DNA from: Streptosporangium carneum
Lineage (GTDB): Bacteria > Actinomycetota > Actinomycetes > Streptosporangiales > Streptosporangiaceae
NCBI RefSeq assembly: GCF_027922005.1
Contig: NZ_BSEV01000005.1
Coordinates: 1-64,000, forward strand
Direction: 5' to 3'
DNA: 64,000 nucleotides
Below the pieces are notes generated by a model, which was not told where the DNA came from, did not search any database, and saw only the letters and a program-made list of their open reading frames with translations. The translations under genes were made by a program, and so were the position numbers. Position 1 is the stretch's first letter, and each line of letters opens with the position of its first letter. Positions 19,360-28,517 of this stretch are shown here, piece by piece.

Positions 19360-20904
19360 ATGCGCCTGCGGGACCTGTGCCAGGTCGATCACCTGGGACT
19401 GAAGGTCCTCACCGGTCACGATCTGCTCGATCGCCGGGTCCGTGGCATCACGACCACCGACCTCATCGAGCCGGGTCGTTTCCTCAAGCCCGCCGAGCTC
19501 GTCCTCACCGAGCTGACCTGGCACGAAGGCCCCGGCTCCGCCAGGCGGTTCGTGGCCGCGCTGGTCGAGGCCAAGGCGGCCGCGCTCTGTTCGGGCACCG
19601 CGCTCAAGGTCCCGCCCGCCGACCTCGTCGACGCCTGCGCGGAGGCCGGGCTGCCGATGCTCGCGCTGGGGGTCGAGGTCTCCTTCGGCTCGCTCACCGA
19701 ATACGTGCTGCGCGCCCTGATCGAGGAGTTCGGCTCCGCCCCGAGCAGGCCGTACGGCCCCCGCAGAAGGCTGGCCAGCACGCTCGTGGACGGCGGCAGC
19801 CTGAGCAAGGTCGTCACCACGGTCGCGGGGGAGCTGGACGTGCCCTGCTGGGTGATGTCGGCCACGGGGCGGGTGGTCGTCGGCTCGCAGCCGCTGCCCG
19901 AGGGGGCCGGCGGGCGGCTGGCGCACGCGTTCCTGTCCGCTCGTTTCCTCCCCGGCACGGCCCCGCAACCCGACGGCACCGTGCTGTCGGTGTTCCCGGT
20001 CAGCAGGGGGGCGCCCCACCGGATCGCCAACTGGTTCCTGGCCTACGCGGGCGAGCAGGTGCGGGCGGGGGGCGAGCACGAGGACCTGATCGTCGAACTG
20101 GCCGCCCTGGTGGCGCTGGAGCGCTCCCGTCTGGAGGCGGCGCAGCGCATCGAGCGCCGGGTGCTGGACCAGCTGCTCGCCCTGCTCGCCTCCGGCGACG
20201 CCAACCTGCCCGGTGTGGTCTCCCGGCTGCACACCCTGCACATCGAGACCGAGGACGGCCTGCTGGCCGTGGCGCTCGCGGTCGAGGGGGCCGAACGGGC
20301 CGACGAGGTGGGCGTCGCCGTGCTCGACGAGCTGCTGCGGCCGCTGGCGCCCGGCGTGGCGACCGCCGTCGGCGCGCAGGCCGTCGCGCTGGTCCCGCTG
20401 GCGGGCAACACCGCCGACGAGCTGACCGCTCATCTGCTGGCCGGGGCCGCCACGCTGGAGGCGGGTCTCGGCCAGGCCCGGATCACGATCGGCGTCAGCA
20501 GCGTGACCAGGGGGCCGGCCGCGCTGAGCAGCCTGATCGAGGAGGCCAGGCACGCCCGCACGCTGGCGGAGCTGGGCGAGGGCCGGGTCTCCGCGATCAC
20601 CGGGGCCGACGTCAGCTCGCACCGCTCACTGATCGCCGCTATTCCGGGGGAGCTGCGGCGTTCGTTCAGGACGCGGCTGCTGGGCCCGCTGGAGGAGTAC
20701 GACACGGCCCACCAGACGGGTCTGCTGGAGACGCTGGAGACCTTCCTCGAGGAGTCGGGCTCCTGGGCGGCGACCGCCGACCGGCTGCACGTCCACGTCA
20801 ACACGTTGCGCTACCGGTTGAAGCGGATCGAGGAGCTGACCGGCAGGTCCCTCAACGCCCTCGACGAACGCGTCGACTTCCTCCTGGCCCTCAGGATGCG
20901 CTAG
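19360..20904 (+). CDS. PucR family transcriptional regulator
   Basis: 514-residue regulator with the N-terminal purine-catabolism/PucR domain (RLRDLCQVDHLGLKVLTGHD, about residues 1-125), a middle GGDEF-like/CdaR region, and a C-terminal HTH_30 (ATADRLHVHVNTLRYRLKRI near residue 475). The family often controls purine, glutamate or sugar-acid catabolism. A purine permease/deaminase operon begins within 7 kb, making purine control a reasonable guess, but the two are not adjacent. It is probably transcribed from its own leaderless promoter. Confidence 0.9.
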   Translation: MRLRDLCQVDHLGLKVLTGHDLLDRRVRGITTTDLIEPGRFLKPAELVLTELTWHEGPGSARRFVAALVEAKAAALCSGTALKVPPADLVDACAEAGLPMLALGVEVSFGSLTEYVLRALIEEFGSAPSRPYGPRRRLASTLVDGGSLSKVVTTVAGELDVPCWVMSATGRVVVGSQPLPEGAGGRLAHAFLSARFLPGTAPQPDGTVLSVFPVSRGAPHRIANWFLAYAGEQVRAGGEHEDLIVELAALVALERSRLEAAQRIERRVLDQLLALLASGDANLPGVVSRLHTLHIETEDGLLAVALAVEGAERADEVGVAVLDELLRPLAPGVATAVGAQAVALVPLAGNTADELTAHLLAGAATLEAGLGQARITIGVSSVTRGPAALSSLIEEARHARTLAELGEGRVSAITGADVSSHRSLIAAIPGELRRSFRTRLLGPLEEYDTAHQTGLLETLETFLEESGSWAATADRLHVHVNTLRYRLKRIEELTGRSLNALDERVDFLLALRMR

Positions 20905-21136
20905 TCGCGGTGACCGCATGCCTTCACCGGGTTCATGGTGTCTCTGCGCGCCGGTACGGCGAGTGCCGACACGGGCGTGCCCGGCGCCTTCGAACGGCGC
21001 GCACCCGGTGAACGTTCCCGGTCACAGCACCAGGGCCGTTGTGCGGCTCGGTCACCATCCGCGCAACATGCCCCGGGGTGGTGACTCAGGGCACCGTCGC
21101 CCATGATCGTGTCGGCGCGGGCGTCGCCCAGGGGCG

Positions 21137-21577
21137 TCACCGGGGGTCGGCGATCTCTTCGGGGGGCAGGGCGGCGAGCGCCTGGAGGGCGCGCAGGAAG
21201 CCGCGCCGGTCCTCGTCGGGGAGGCGCGCCAGCAGGCGTTCCTCCTTGCTCTGGATGCCCGCCTGCGCGGAGTCGCGCACGCGACGGCCTTCGGCGGTCA
21301 GCGACAGGAGACGGACGCGCCGGTCGGTGGGGTCGGGGGTCCGCTCGATGAGGCCCCTGCGCTGCAGGTCGTCGAGGAACCCGATGATGCGGGTCTTGTC
21401 CGCGCCGATGGACTCCGCGAGCGCGGCCTGGGTCCGCAACGGCCGTTCGTCCAGGGCGAGCAGGACCGCGTAGGCCCACATCGACAGGCCGTGCTCGCGC
21501 AGCACGGGCAGCTCGGCGTCGATCAGCGCCCGGCTCAGCGGGATGATCATCGCAGCCAGGTCGGGACGATCGGTCAC
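21137..21577 (-). CDS. MarR family transcriptional regulator
   Basis: 146-residue winged-helix dimer protein. The core is RTQAALAESIGADKTRIIGF (recognition helix near residues 53-72), LIERTPDPTDRRVRLLSLTAEG forms the wing, and amphipathic helices lie at both ends. MarR proteins typically repress a divergent gene and respond to small phenolic or xenobiotic ligands. Here the divergent partner is the DinB-like TIGR03086 gene, with a perfect inverted repeat between them. Confidence 0.92.
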   Translation of the reverse strand: MTDRPDLAAMIIPLSRALIDAELPVLREHGLSMWAYAVLLALDERPLRTQAALAESIGADKTRIIGFLDDLQRRGLIERTPDPTDRRVRLLSLTAEGRRVRDSAQAGIQSKEERLLARLPDEDRRGFLRALQALAALPPEEIADPR

Positions 21578-21605
21578 GGCATCCCATTATATGGATTGAC
21601 CGATA

Positions 21606-21638
21606 ATAAGCTCATATAGATAATCTGCATGAGCTTAT
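21606..21638. promoter_or_regulatory. Probable MarR operator
   Basis: Perfect 10-bp inverted repeat ATAAGCTCAT (21606-21615) / ATGAGCTTAT (21629-21638), 13-bp spacer, in an unusually AT-rich 78-bp gap between the divergent MarR and TIGR03086 genes. Half-site spacing of about two helical turns suits a MarR dimer. Confidence 0.65.
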
Positions 21639-21655
21639 CAATTGGGAGATCACTC

Positions 21656-22252
21656 ATGGACATCAGGGAACTGAACCGGCGGGCGGTGCGCGCCAGCGTG
21701 GACGTGGTCGCCAAGGTGACGGCCGAGGACCTCGGCAGGCCGACGCCGTGCGAGGGCTGGACGCTGGCCGACCTGCTCGCTCACATGATCGCCCAGCACC
21801 GCGGCTTCGCGGCCGCGGCACGGGGAACCGGGGCCGATCCGGAGGCCTGGCGGGTCCGGCCGGTCGGAGACGACGCCGTCTCGGTCTACACCGAGGCCGC
21901 CGAACAGGTGCTGGAGGCGTTCGCGGAGGAGGGCGTGCCGGATCGCGTGTTCACGCTGCCCGAGTTCGCGCAGCCCGGGTCCGGCCGGGAGCCGACGTTC
22001 CCCGGGACGCATGCCGTCGGCTTCCACTTCATCGACTATCTGGTGCACGCCTGGGACGTCGCCCGGTCGCTCGACGTCGACTTCGCGCCGGACCCGGAGC
22101 TGGTCGAGGCGGCCTGGCCGATCGCGCTGGCGGTTCCCGACGACGAGCGCCGCCTCAGGCCGGGGGCCGCCTTCCGGCCGAGCGTGGCCGTTCCGCAGGA
22201 CGCCTCCTCCTTCGACCGGATCCTCGCCCTGCTCGGCCGCGCCGTCGCCTGA
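21656..22252 (+). CDS. TIGR03086 family metal-binding protein (DinB/MDMPI-like)
   Basis: 198-residue four-helix-bundle protein of the mycothiol-dependent maleylpyruvate isomerase-like superfamily. It has the typical opening RPTPCEGWTLADLLAHMIAQ with the first metal-binding His, and a second His pair in FHFIDYLVHAWDVARSL. The family is thought to use mycothiol or metal in detoxification; the reaction here is unknown. I choose ATG 21656, after TTGGGAGATCACTC, because the upstream in-frame ATG at 21629 falls inside the operator. Control by the divergent MarR protein is likely. Confidence 0.85.
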   Translation: MDIRELNRRAVRASVDVVAKVTAEDLGRPTPCEGWTLADLLAHMIAQHRGFAAAARGTGADPEAWRVRPVGDDAVSVYTEAAEQVLEAFAEEGVPDRVFTLPEFAQPGSGREPTFPGTHAVGFHFIDYLVHAWDVARSLDVDFAPDPELVEAAWPIALAVPDDERRLRPGAAFRPSVAVPQDASSFDRILALLGRAVA

Positions 22253-22320
22253 GACGCGTCCAGGGCCGCCCGCCCGCCGCCTCCCCGGGGCACACGGGGT
22301 CCCCGCGGCCAGAAAGCACG

Positions 22321-22351
22321 CGAAAGCCCCCGGGAGGTCCGGGGGCTTTCG
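22321..22351. terminator. Bidirectional terminator
   Basis: Perfect 13-bp stem CGAAAGCCCCCGG (22321-22333) / 22339-22351 with loop GAGGT, between the convergent TIGR03086 and adenosine deaminase genes. The A-rich start and T-rich end make it usable from both sides. Confidence 0.85.
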
Positions 22352-22388
22352 AGGCTTTCGAGGGCGGCGGGCTCAGCGGGCGGCGGGC

Positions 22389-23390
22389 TCAGCGGGCGGC
22401 GTAGGCGTCCAGTTCGGCCAGGTAGGCGTCCTTCACGTGGCGGGGAAGCCAGGTGATCTCGAAGGCGTTGCGCTCCAGCTGCACGAGGTCCTCGCGGGAG
22501 AGCGAGAGCGCGTCGGCGAGGGCGACCAGGTTCTCCTGGACGTAGCCGGCGAAGTAGGCCGGATCGTCGGAGTTGACGGTGACGCGCAGGCCGAGGTCGA
22601 GCATGCGGCGGATGGCGTCGGCCTTCATCGAGTCGGTCACGTAGCCGTTGGAGATCGGGCACACGGTCAGGCCGAGCCCCCTGGCGCGGATCGCCTCGAC
22701 GAGCGCCGGGTCCTCCAGGGAGTTGACGCCGTGGTCGATGCGGTCGACGCCGATCTCCTCGATGGCCTGACGGATGTGCTCGGTCGAGTTCTCCTGGTCG
22801 ACGTCGCAGTGCATCGTCAGCAGGTAGCCCTCCTGCCGGGCCCGCTCGTAGACGGCCTTGAACTTGACCGGCGGGTTGCCCTTCTCGTCGGAGTCGAGGC
22901 CGACGCCCACGATCCACTCACGGTAGGGCAGGGACGAAAGCAGCGTCGCCATGGCGTACTCCGCCTGGAAGTCGCGCAGGAAGCACATGATGAGCTGCGC
23001 CTTGATCCCGAGCCGGTTCTCGGCGTCGATCAGCGCGCGGCGCAGGCCGCGGATCACGATGTCGAACGGCACGCCGCGCGAGGTGTGGGCCTGCGGGTCG
23101 AAGAAGATCTCCGCGTAGCGGACGTTCTGCGAGGCGGCCTTGCGCAGGTAGGCCATGGCCAGGTCGTAGAAGTCGGGCTCGGTGCGGAGCACGTCCATGC
23201 CCTCGTAGTAGATCTTCAGGAACGAGGGCAGGTCGTCGAACGAGTAGGCGGCCCTGATCTCCTCGACGGAGGCGTAGGGCAGCTCGATGCCGTTGCGTTC
23301 GGCGAGCTCGAACTTGAGCTCCGGTTCCAGGGTGCCCTCGATGTGCAGGTGGAGCTCGCACTTGGGCAGCCCCGCGATGAAGTCCGTCAT
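22389..23390 (-). CDS. Adenosine/adenine deaminase (metal-dependent hydrolase)
   Basis: 333-residue TIM-barrel deaminase. The zinc ligands are visible in ELHLHIEGTLEP (near residue 12), MHCDVDQENS, RIDHGVNSLEDP and VNSDDPAYF. The LHLHIEGTLEPELKFELAER opening is closer to the fungal/PA0148-type adenine deaminases than to mammalian adenosine deaminase, so adenine may be the true substrate. It is last in an operon after an AdeC-type deaminase (4-bp overlap) and an NCS1 permease, all pointing to uptake and deamination of purines. Confidence 0.88.
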   Translation of the reverse strand: MTDFIAGLPKCELHLHIEGTLEPELKFELAERNGIELPYASVEEIRAAYSFDDLPSFLKIYYEGMDVLRTEPDFYDLAMAYLRKAASQNVRYAEIFFDPQAHTSRGVPFDIVIRGLRRALIDAENRLGIKAQLIMCFLRDFQAEYAMATLLSSLPYREWIVGVGLDSDEKGNPPVKFKAVYERARQEGYLLTMHCDVDQENSTEHIRQAIEEIGVDRIDHGVNSLEDPALVEAIRARGLGLTVCPISNGYVTDSMKADAIRRMLDLGLRVTVNSDDPAYFAGYVQENLVALADALSLSREDLVQLERNAFEITWLPRHVKDAYLAELDAYAAR

Positions 23391-25141
23391 GCTCGGCTCC
23401 AGGAGAGAATCGGGTCGACGACCTCGAGCTTGACGCAGTCGACGAGACCGAGGTCGGTGATGGCGTAGTCGGGAATCGCGGTGATCGACAGGAAGAAGAG
23501 GTACATCAGCGGCGCGGGCAGCGCGCAGCCCAGCTCGCGGGCCAGGTCGTCCAGCCTGCTCTCGGCCTCCGCCATCTCCCGCGCGGGCAGGTCGGAGACG
23601 ATGCCGCCGACAGGCAGCGGCAGCAGTTGCAGGACCTCGCCGTCCACGACGACGACCTGGCCGCCGCCCGCCCTGACGACCTCGTTGACGGCGATCGCCA
23701 TGTCGGAGCGGGACGCGCCGACGCAGATGACGTTGTTGTCGTCGGGGGCGGCGCTGGTCGCGATCGCGCCCCTGGTGATGCCGAAGCCGTTGACCAGGGC
23801 GACCGGCCTGTTGGCGGTCTTGCCGTACCGCTCGACGACGGTGATGTAGAGCGCGTCCTGTTCCACCGAGGGTTCCACGATCCCGTCGGTGACGGGGAGG
23901 GTGACGTCGTGCCGCTTGCGGACGAAGACCTGCTCCGGGCTCATCCTCATGGCCAGCGCGGTGACCGTGGCGGCGCCCTCCGGGGCGCGCAGCACGATGT
24001 CGTCCGCGGTCAGCTCGGCGACGGGGAAGGGGCGCACCGTGCCCCGGGAGGGCGGCGTGGAAGGCGTGATCATGGCGTTGTCCCTGGCGACCAGCGTGCC
24101 GCCCGCCACGACCTCGCGCACCCGGAAGTCCGCCAGGTCGTCCACGATCAGCACGTCGGCGAACCGCCCGGGGGCGATGCTGCCGACCAGGTGGTCGATC
24201 CGGTACATCTCCGCGCAGTTGACCGTGGCCATCTGGATGGCGGTCACCGGGTCGACGCCCGCCTTGATCGCCATCCGGACCAGTTTGTCCATATGCCCTC
24301 CGGCGAGCACGTCGGCGGCGTGCACGTCGTCGGTGCAGAAGGCCACCCGGCGCGCGCCCACCTGGGAGACGATCTTGATGTTCTCCTCGAGGAAGTGGGC
24401 GACGCTGGACTCACGCACAATGGCGTAGATGCCCCGGCGGAGCTTCTCCAACGCCTCCTCGGCCGAGTACGACTCGTGGTCCAGGCGGATCCCGGCCGCG
24501 GCGAGGCCGCTGATCCGGCGCGGGTCCGACAGCGGGGCGCAGCCGAAGACGGGCAGCCGACGCCGCTCGGCCAGGTCGAGCGCCTCCATGACGGCCTCGT
24601 CGCCGTGTTCGACGAACTCCTGCACGGTCTCCCAGATGCCGACGCACTCGGGCCACTCGTGGGCCTGGCGGTGCTCGGCGGGGCCGAAGGCGTGCCCGAC
24701 GGTGGACTCGGGGACCGTGTAGGGGGCCTTGGCGGGCGCGCCCCACCAGACGCGCATGCCGGTGGCCGCCGCCTCGTCCAGGAAGCCCCGCACGCCGGGC
24801 AGGCCGTCGACCACGAGGATCTGGTCCAGTCCCGAGACGACGCTGGTGGTGCCGTACGGGACGACCAGGTCGGCGAAGCTCGTCACGGAGAGCTTGCTGC
24901 ACTCGATGTGCAGGTGGCCGTCGATCAGGCCGGGGACGAGGTGGCCGCCCCGGGCATCGATGATCTTCGTCTCGGGGCCTCGGGGGAGGTCGGGGCCGAC
25001 GACGGCGATCCGGGCGCCGCTGATCCCGATCTCGGCCGGGTAGGTCTCGCCGGTCAGGACGTTGACCAGGGTTCCGTTGGTGATGATCGTGTCGGCGGGA
25101 CGCCGTCCGTATGCGACGTCGAGCAGGGTGCGGTCGACCAT
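23387..25141 (-). CDS. ade: Adenine deaminase, AdeC type
   Basis: Amidohydrolase-superfamily enzyme converting adenine to hypoxanthine and ammonia. The 584-residue protein has the metal motif VPGLIDGHLHIECS near residue 75, conserved FCTDDVHAADVL, the GSIAPGRFADVLIVDDL barrel end and a C-terminal Ade-specific domain. Its last four bases overlap the start of the downstream deaminase gene (ATGA). It follows the permease gene by 31 bp. The operon thus encodes two deaminases of different families for probably the same base. Confidence 0.92.
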   Translation of the reverse strand: MVDRTLLDVAYGRRPADTIITNGTLVNVLTGETYPAEIGISGARIAVVGPDLPRGPETKIIDARGGHLVPGLIDGHLHIECSKLSVTSFADLVVPYGTTSVVSGLDQILVVDGLPGVRGFLDEAAATGMRVWWGAPAKAPYTVPESTVGHAFGPAEHRQAHEWPECVGIWETVQEFVEHGDEAVMEALDLAERRRLPVFGCAPLSDPRRISGLAAAGIRLDHESYSAEEALEKLRRGIYAIVRESSVAHFLEENIKIVSQVGARRVAFCTDDVHAADVLAGGHMDKLVRMAIKAGVDPVTAIQMATVNCAEMYRIDHLVGSIAPGRFADVLIVDDLADFRVREVVAGGTLVARDNAMITPSTPPSRGTVRPFPVAELTADDIVLRAPEGAATVTALAMRMSPEQVFVRKRHDVTLPVTDGIVEPSVEQDALYITVVERYGKTANRPVALVNGFGITRGAIATSAAPDDNNVICVGASRSDMAIAVNEVVRAGGGQVVVVDGEVLQLLPLPVGGIVSDLPAREMAEAESRLDDLARELGCALPAPLMYLFFLSITAIPDYAITDLGLVDCVKLEVVDPILSWSRA

Positions 25142-25172
25142 TTTCTCTGCCGGCCTTTCCGGTCGGGGCCTG

Positions 25173-26534
25173 TCAGGCGGGGACGGGGACGGGGACGGGA
25201 CGGCGGTCGAGCGCGGCGTACACCAGGCCGGCCACGACGAAGCCCGCGAAGATGCTGAAGTCGGAGCCGCCGGTCGCCTGGGAGATCGGCCCGGTGAAGG
25301 CCGTCGAGTTGATCCAGAGCGCCGCCGCGACCATGCCCGCGACCTGCGCGACGATGCCGTTCCAGCGGATGCCGCCGCTGCCGTGGTAGGGGCCGCCGTC
25401 GGCGAACAGTCCTTCCGCGTCGTAGGAGCCCCCGCGCCTGCGCCAGTCGGTCAGGTAGATGCCCGCCCACGGCGCCAGCCAGAGGATCAGCAGGCCGAGG
25501 AAGGTGTTGAGCATCGTGTTGAAGGAGTCGGAGAACACCGCGACGCAGGTGATCGCGACACAGATCACCAGGTCGAGCACCACCGCGGCCGACCGGTTCA
25601 TCCTGATCCCCGACGCCTGGAGGTTCAGGCCCGAGGAGTAGAGGTCGGTGGTGTTCACCGCGAACAGCGTGACGATCGCCAGCACCAGGTAGGGGACGAC
25701 GAACCAGGAGGGCAGCGCGCCGGGCAGCCCGGAGATCGGGTCGCCGGCGTCCTTGACCACGGTGGCGACGGCCGCGCCGAGGGTCATCAGCAGGATGTAC
25801 GGCACCAGCCCGCCGAGCGCCGCGTAGCCGAAGACGGCCTTCCTGCTGGAGGCCGCGGGCAGGTAGCGCGAGTAGTCGCTGCCCAGCGGGGCCCACGAGA
25901 GGCCGCCGCACGACATGACCAGCGCCACCGCGACGGTGAACGTGGCGAAGTCGGCGCCGCCGCTCGAGGCGAGCTGCACCTTCGGACCGATGAGCGCGGC
26001 CATGACGGCGAACATCGCGACGAACACCCAGGTGAAGTACTTCTGCGCCCTCATCACGGCGGCGTGCCCGATGAGCGGCAGGACGAGCTGGATCAGCGCC
26101 GCGACGACGATCACGCCGATCTTCAGGCCCGCGCTCTGGTCGGTGATCCCGGCCTGGTCGAGCAGGGCCAGCGAGGCGAAGGTGATCAGCACCATGCCGC
26201 CCGCCTCGAAGCCGACCATGTTGACCCAGCCGAAGAAGCTGAGCACCCGCGCGCCCTTCGGCCCGAACGCGGCGCGGGAGATCGCCATCGTGGAGGTGCC
26301 GACCGCCGGTCCCTGCAGGCTGGTCAGGCCGACCAGCGGGAAGGACAGCAGGTTGCCGATCACGATGGCCAGGACGGCCTGCGGGAAGCTCAGCCCGAGG
26401 GAGACGACGACGGTGCCGTAGACCAGGGTGAAGACGCCCAGCGTTGTGCCGGTCCAGAGGAAGAGCAGATCACGCGGTCTGCCGTACCTCTCCGACGGCG
26501 AGACCAGCTCGATCCCGCGTTGCTCGACCGCCAC
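25173..26534 (-). CDS. NCS1-family purine/cytosine permease
   Basis: Integral membrane symporter of about 453 residues with some 12 hydrophobic segments (for example LGVFTLVYGTVVVSLGLSF, WVNMVGFEAGGMVLITFASL). It carries the NCS1 nucleobase-site region SFPLVGLTSLQGPAVGTSTM. The open frame continues upstream, but I set the start at the GTG ending at 26532, preceded by GGTGGAGGCGTC, because the upstream 53 residues are not membrane-protein-like. It is first in the operon with two deaminases; adenine, hypoxanthine or cytosine are possible substrates. Confidence 0.88.
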   Translation of the reverse strand: MAVEQRGIELVSPSERYGRPRDLLFLWTGTTLGVFTLVYGTVVVSLGLSFPQAVLAIVIGNLLSFPLVGLTSLQGPAVGTSTMAISRAAFGPKGARVLSFFGWVNMVGFEAGGMVLITFASLALLDQAGITDQSAGLKIGVIVVAALIQLVLPLIGHAAVMRAQKYFTWVFVAMFAVMAALIGPKVQLASSGGADFATFTVAVALVMSCGGLSWAPLGSDYSRYLPAASSRKAVFGYAALGGLVPYILLMTLGAAVATVVKDAGDPISGLPGALPSWFVVPYLVLAIVTLFAVNTTDLYSSGLNLQASGIRMNRSAAVVLDLVICVAITCVAVFSDSFNTMLNTFLGLLILWLAPWAGIYLTDWRRRGGSYDAEGLFADGGPYHGSGGIRWNGIVAQVAGMVAAALWINSTAFTGPISQATGGSDFSIFAGFVVAGLVYAALDRRPVPVPVPA

Positions 26535-26809
26535 GACGCCTCCACCTCTGCCTTGGACATTCACGTTCAGTGAACCAAACAGGAAGGAGTGGACCTGTTG
26601 TCGGAGAACACGAGCCGGGGAGTCCCGGTATGTGACGGTCTCCAAGGTGATCGTCGCGTGAGCCCGCACGGCGTCACGCTTCCGGGAGCTCACGGAGCCG
26701 GGACGGCGCCCCGCGCTCCGCCGCGTCCGGTCTCGTCAGGGCGCCGGCACGGGGTGCGCCGGTCGTCGCCCTGTCCGGCGCGACCCCGTGAACGTGCTCC
26801 GAGGTGGGG

Positions 26810-27688
26810 CTAGAGGGCGTTCAGGGCCAGGCCGATCGTGAACAGCAGGCCGTAGACGAGCTGGAAGCGACCTGTCTGCTGGAGCGTCGCGATCAGCGCG
26901 GGGCCGGTGACGCCCCTCCTGACGGCCTTGACCGGGGTGATCGCGAGCGGGGCGGAGAGCGCGGCGAGCGCCGTGAACGGCTGCCACGGCGTCATGGCCA
27001 CCGCGACGGCCAGGGGCAGCACCAGGCAGAGGGTGTAGAGCGTGCGGGTCCTGCGGTCGCCGAGCACCACGGCCATGGTGCGCTTGCCCGCGGGGCCGTC
27101 CGTCACGATGTCGCGCAGGTTGTTGACCACCAGCATCGCGCAGGCCAGCAGGCCGACGGGGACCGAGGCGACGAGCGCCGCCCACGGCAGCCATTCGAGC
27201 TGCACGAACGAGGTGCCCGTGACCGCGACCAGGCCGAAGAACACGAACACCGAGATCTCGCCGAGCGCGCGGTAGCCGTACGGTCTTGAGCCGCCGGTGT
27301 AGAACCAGGCCGCCGCGATCGACAGCGCGCCGACCAGCAGCAGCCACCACGCCCCCGTGACCACGACCAGGACCAGCCCGGCGACGGCGGCGGCGAGGAA
27401 ACAGCCGAGAGCCGCGGACAGCACCTCGCGAGGCGAGGCGGCCTTCGAGCCGACCAGGCGCATCGGGCCGACCCGCTCGTCGTCCGTGCCGCGCACGCCG
27501 TCGCTGTAGTCGTTGGCGTAGTTCACGCCCACCTGCAGCGCGAGCGCGACGAACAGGGCGAGCAGGGCCCGCCACCACACCGCGCCGCCGTGGCCGATCG
27601 CGACACCGGTGCCGACGGCGACCGGGACGACTGCGGCGGGAAGGGTGCGCGGACGGGCTCCGGCGATCCACTGGCTCGGGGTGGCCAT
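26810..27688 (-). CDS. menA: 1,4-dihydroxy-2-naphthoate polyprenyltransferase
   Basis: UbiA-superfamily membrane enzyme that attaches the prenyl chain in menaquinone synthesis. The 292-residue protein has the first Asp-rich motif NYANDYSDGVRGTDD (residues about 60-74) and the second, NNLRDIVTDGPAGKRT, with several hydrophobic helices. The start is ATG 27688 with GAGAGGAAA about 13 bases upstream; long in-frame extensions beyond it overlap the next gene. No other men genes are close, common in actinomycetes. Confidence 0.93.
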   Translation of the reverse strand: MATPSQWIAGARPRTLPAAVVPVAVGTGVAIGHGGAVWWRALLALFVALALQVGVNYANDYSDGVRGTDDERVGPMRLVGSKAASPREVLSAALGCFLAAAVAGLVLVVVTGAWWLLLVGALSIAAAWFYTGGSRPYGYRALGEISVFVFFGLVAVTGTSFVQLEWLPWAALVASVPVGLLACAMLVVNNLRDIVTDGPAGKRTMAVVLGDRRTRTLYTLCLVLPLAVAVAMTPWQPFTALAALSAPLAITPVKAVRRGVTGPALIATLQQTGRFQLVYGLLFTIGLALNAL

Positions 27689-27777
27689 GGCGTTGCGGGT
27701 TTCCTCTCGGGGTCTTACCGGCGCCGGGTCCAGCCGACGCCCGGCTCTGACCGATGCCGGGCCGGCTGGGCTCGGGC

Positions 27778-28389
27778 CTAACTGATGTCGGTGGCCAGGC
27801 GGACCATCCGTACGGGACGGCCGATGTTCAGCACCCGCTCGGCTCCGTCCTCGCCCCAGCCCGCCGACTCCAGGAAGCCGAGAACCGCGTGGTTGTCGGC
27901 GAACACCCAGGTCACGATGGTGCGGTAGCCGTCCTCCCTGAGGTGGTCGACCGTGGCGTTGAGCAGGCGGCTGCCGTGGCCGCGCCGGACGTGGTCGGGG
28001 TCCACGAGGAAGGTGAGCATCTCGCCCGTCGTGGACGGGTCGAGGTCGGGGTCCTCGGCGGGGGCGTGCGAGGCCAGGCCCGCGACCCGCTCGGCGCCCC
28101 GCATCGCCGCGGCGGCCTCGATGCCGCCGGGCCCCAGGGCGGGGAACGCGTCGGTGTCCAGGACGACCTGCTCGACCGCGACCAGCACCCGGTGGCGGGA
28201 GCTGGGCGGGGAGACGATCGCCTCGTCCCACTGCCGTCGCCAGAGGTCCTCGGCCGCGGGGCCGGTCATCTGCTCCAGCGGCCCCTCGGGAAGGAAATCC
28301 CGGTAGCCGTACTTCCAGGCGCGGATCTGGGTGCTCGTCACCGCGGCGACATCATCGTGCCGAGCCGCCCGCACGCCTACGTCTGCCAT
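27778..28389 (-). CDS. GNAT family N-acetyltransferase
   Basis: 203-residue acetyltransferase: the N-terminal RAARHDDVAAVTSTQIRAWK and YGYRDFLPEGPLEQ are typical of a widespread GNAT group, and motif A is TFLVDPDHVRRGHGSRLLNA (near residues 126-145). Motif B, FADNHAVLGFLESAGWGED, follows. The substrate is unknown. It lies 89 bp upstream of menA on the same strand and may or may not share its transcript. Confidence 0.85.
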   Translation of the reverse strand: MADVGVRAARHDDVAAVTSTQIRAWKYGYRDFLPEGPLEQMTGPAAEDLWRRQWDEAIVSPPSSRHRVLVAVEQVVLDTDAFPALGPGGIEAAAAMRGAERVAGLASHAPAEDPDLDPSTTGEMLTFLVDPDHVRRGHGSRLLNATVDHLREDGYRTIVTWVFADNHAVLGFLESAGWGEDGAERVLNIGRPVRMVRLATDIS

Positions 28390-28517
28390 CTCAGCCCGCT
28401 CCTTCTCTACCGTCGTCGCCTCAGGGATCGCCGCCTCGCGGGTCTCGTGCCACGCGAGCGGGCGTCAGGCGGGTGGATCCGTGAGGCAGGCCCCTACACC
28501 GTATCGGGGAATCCGAC

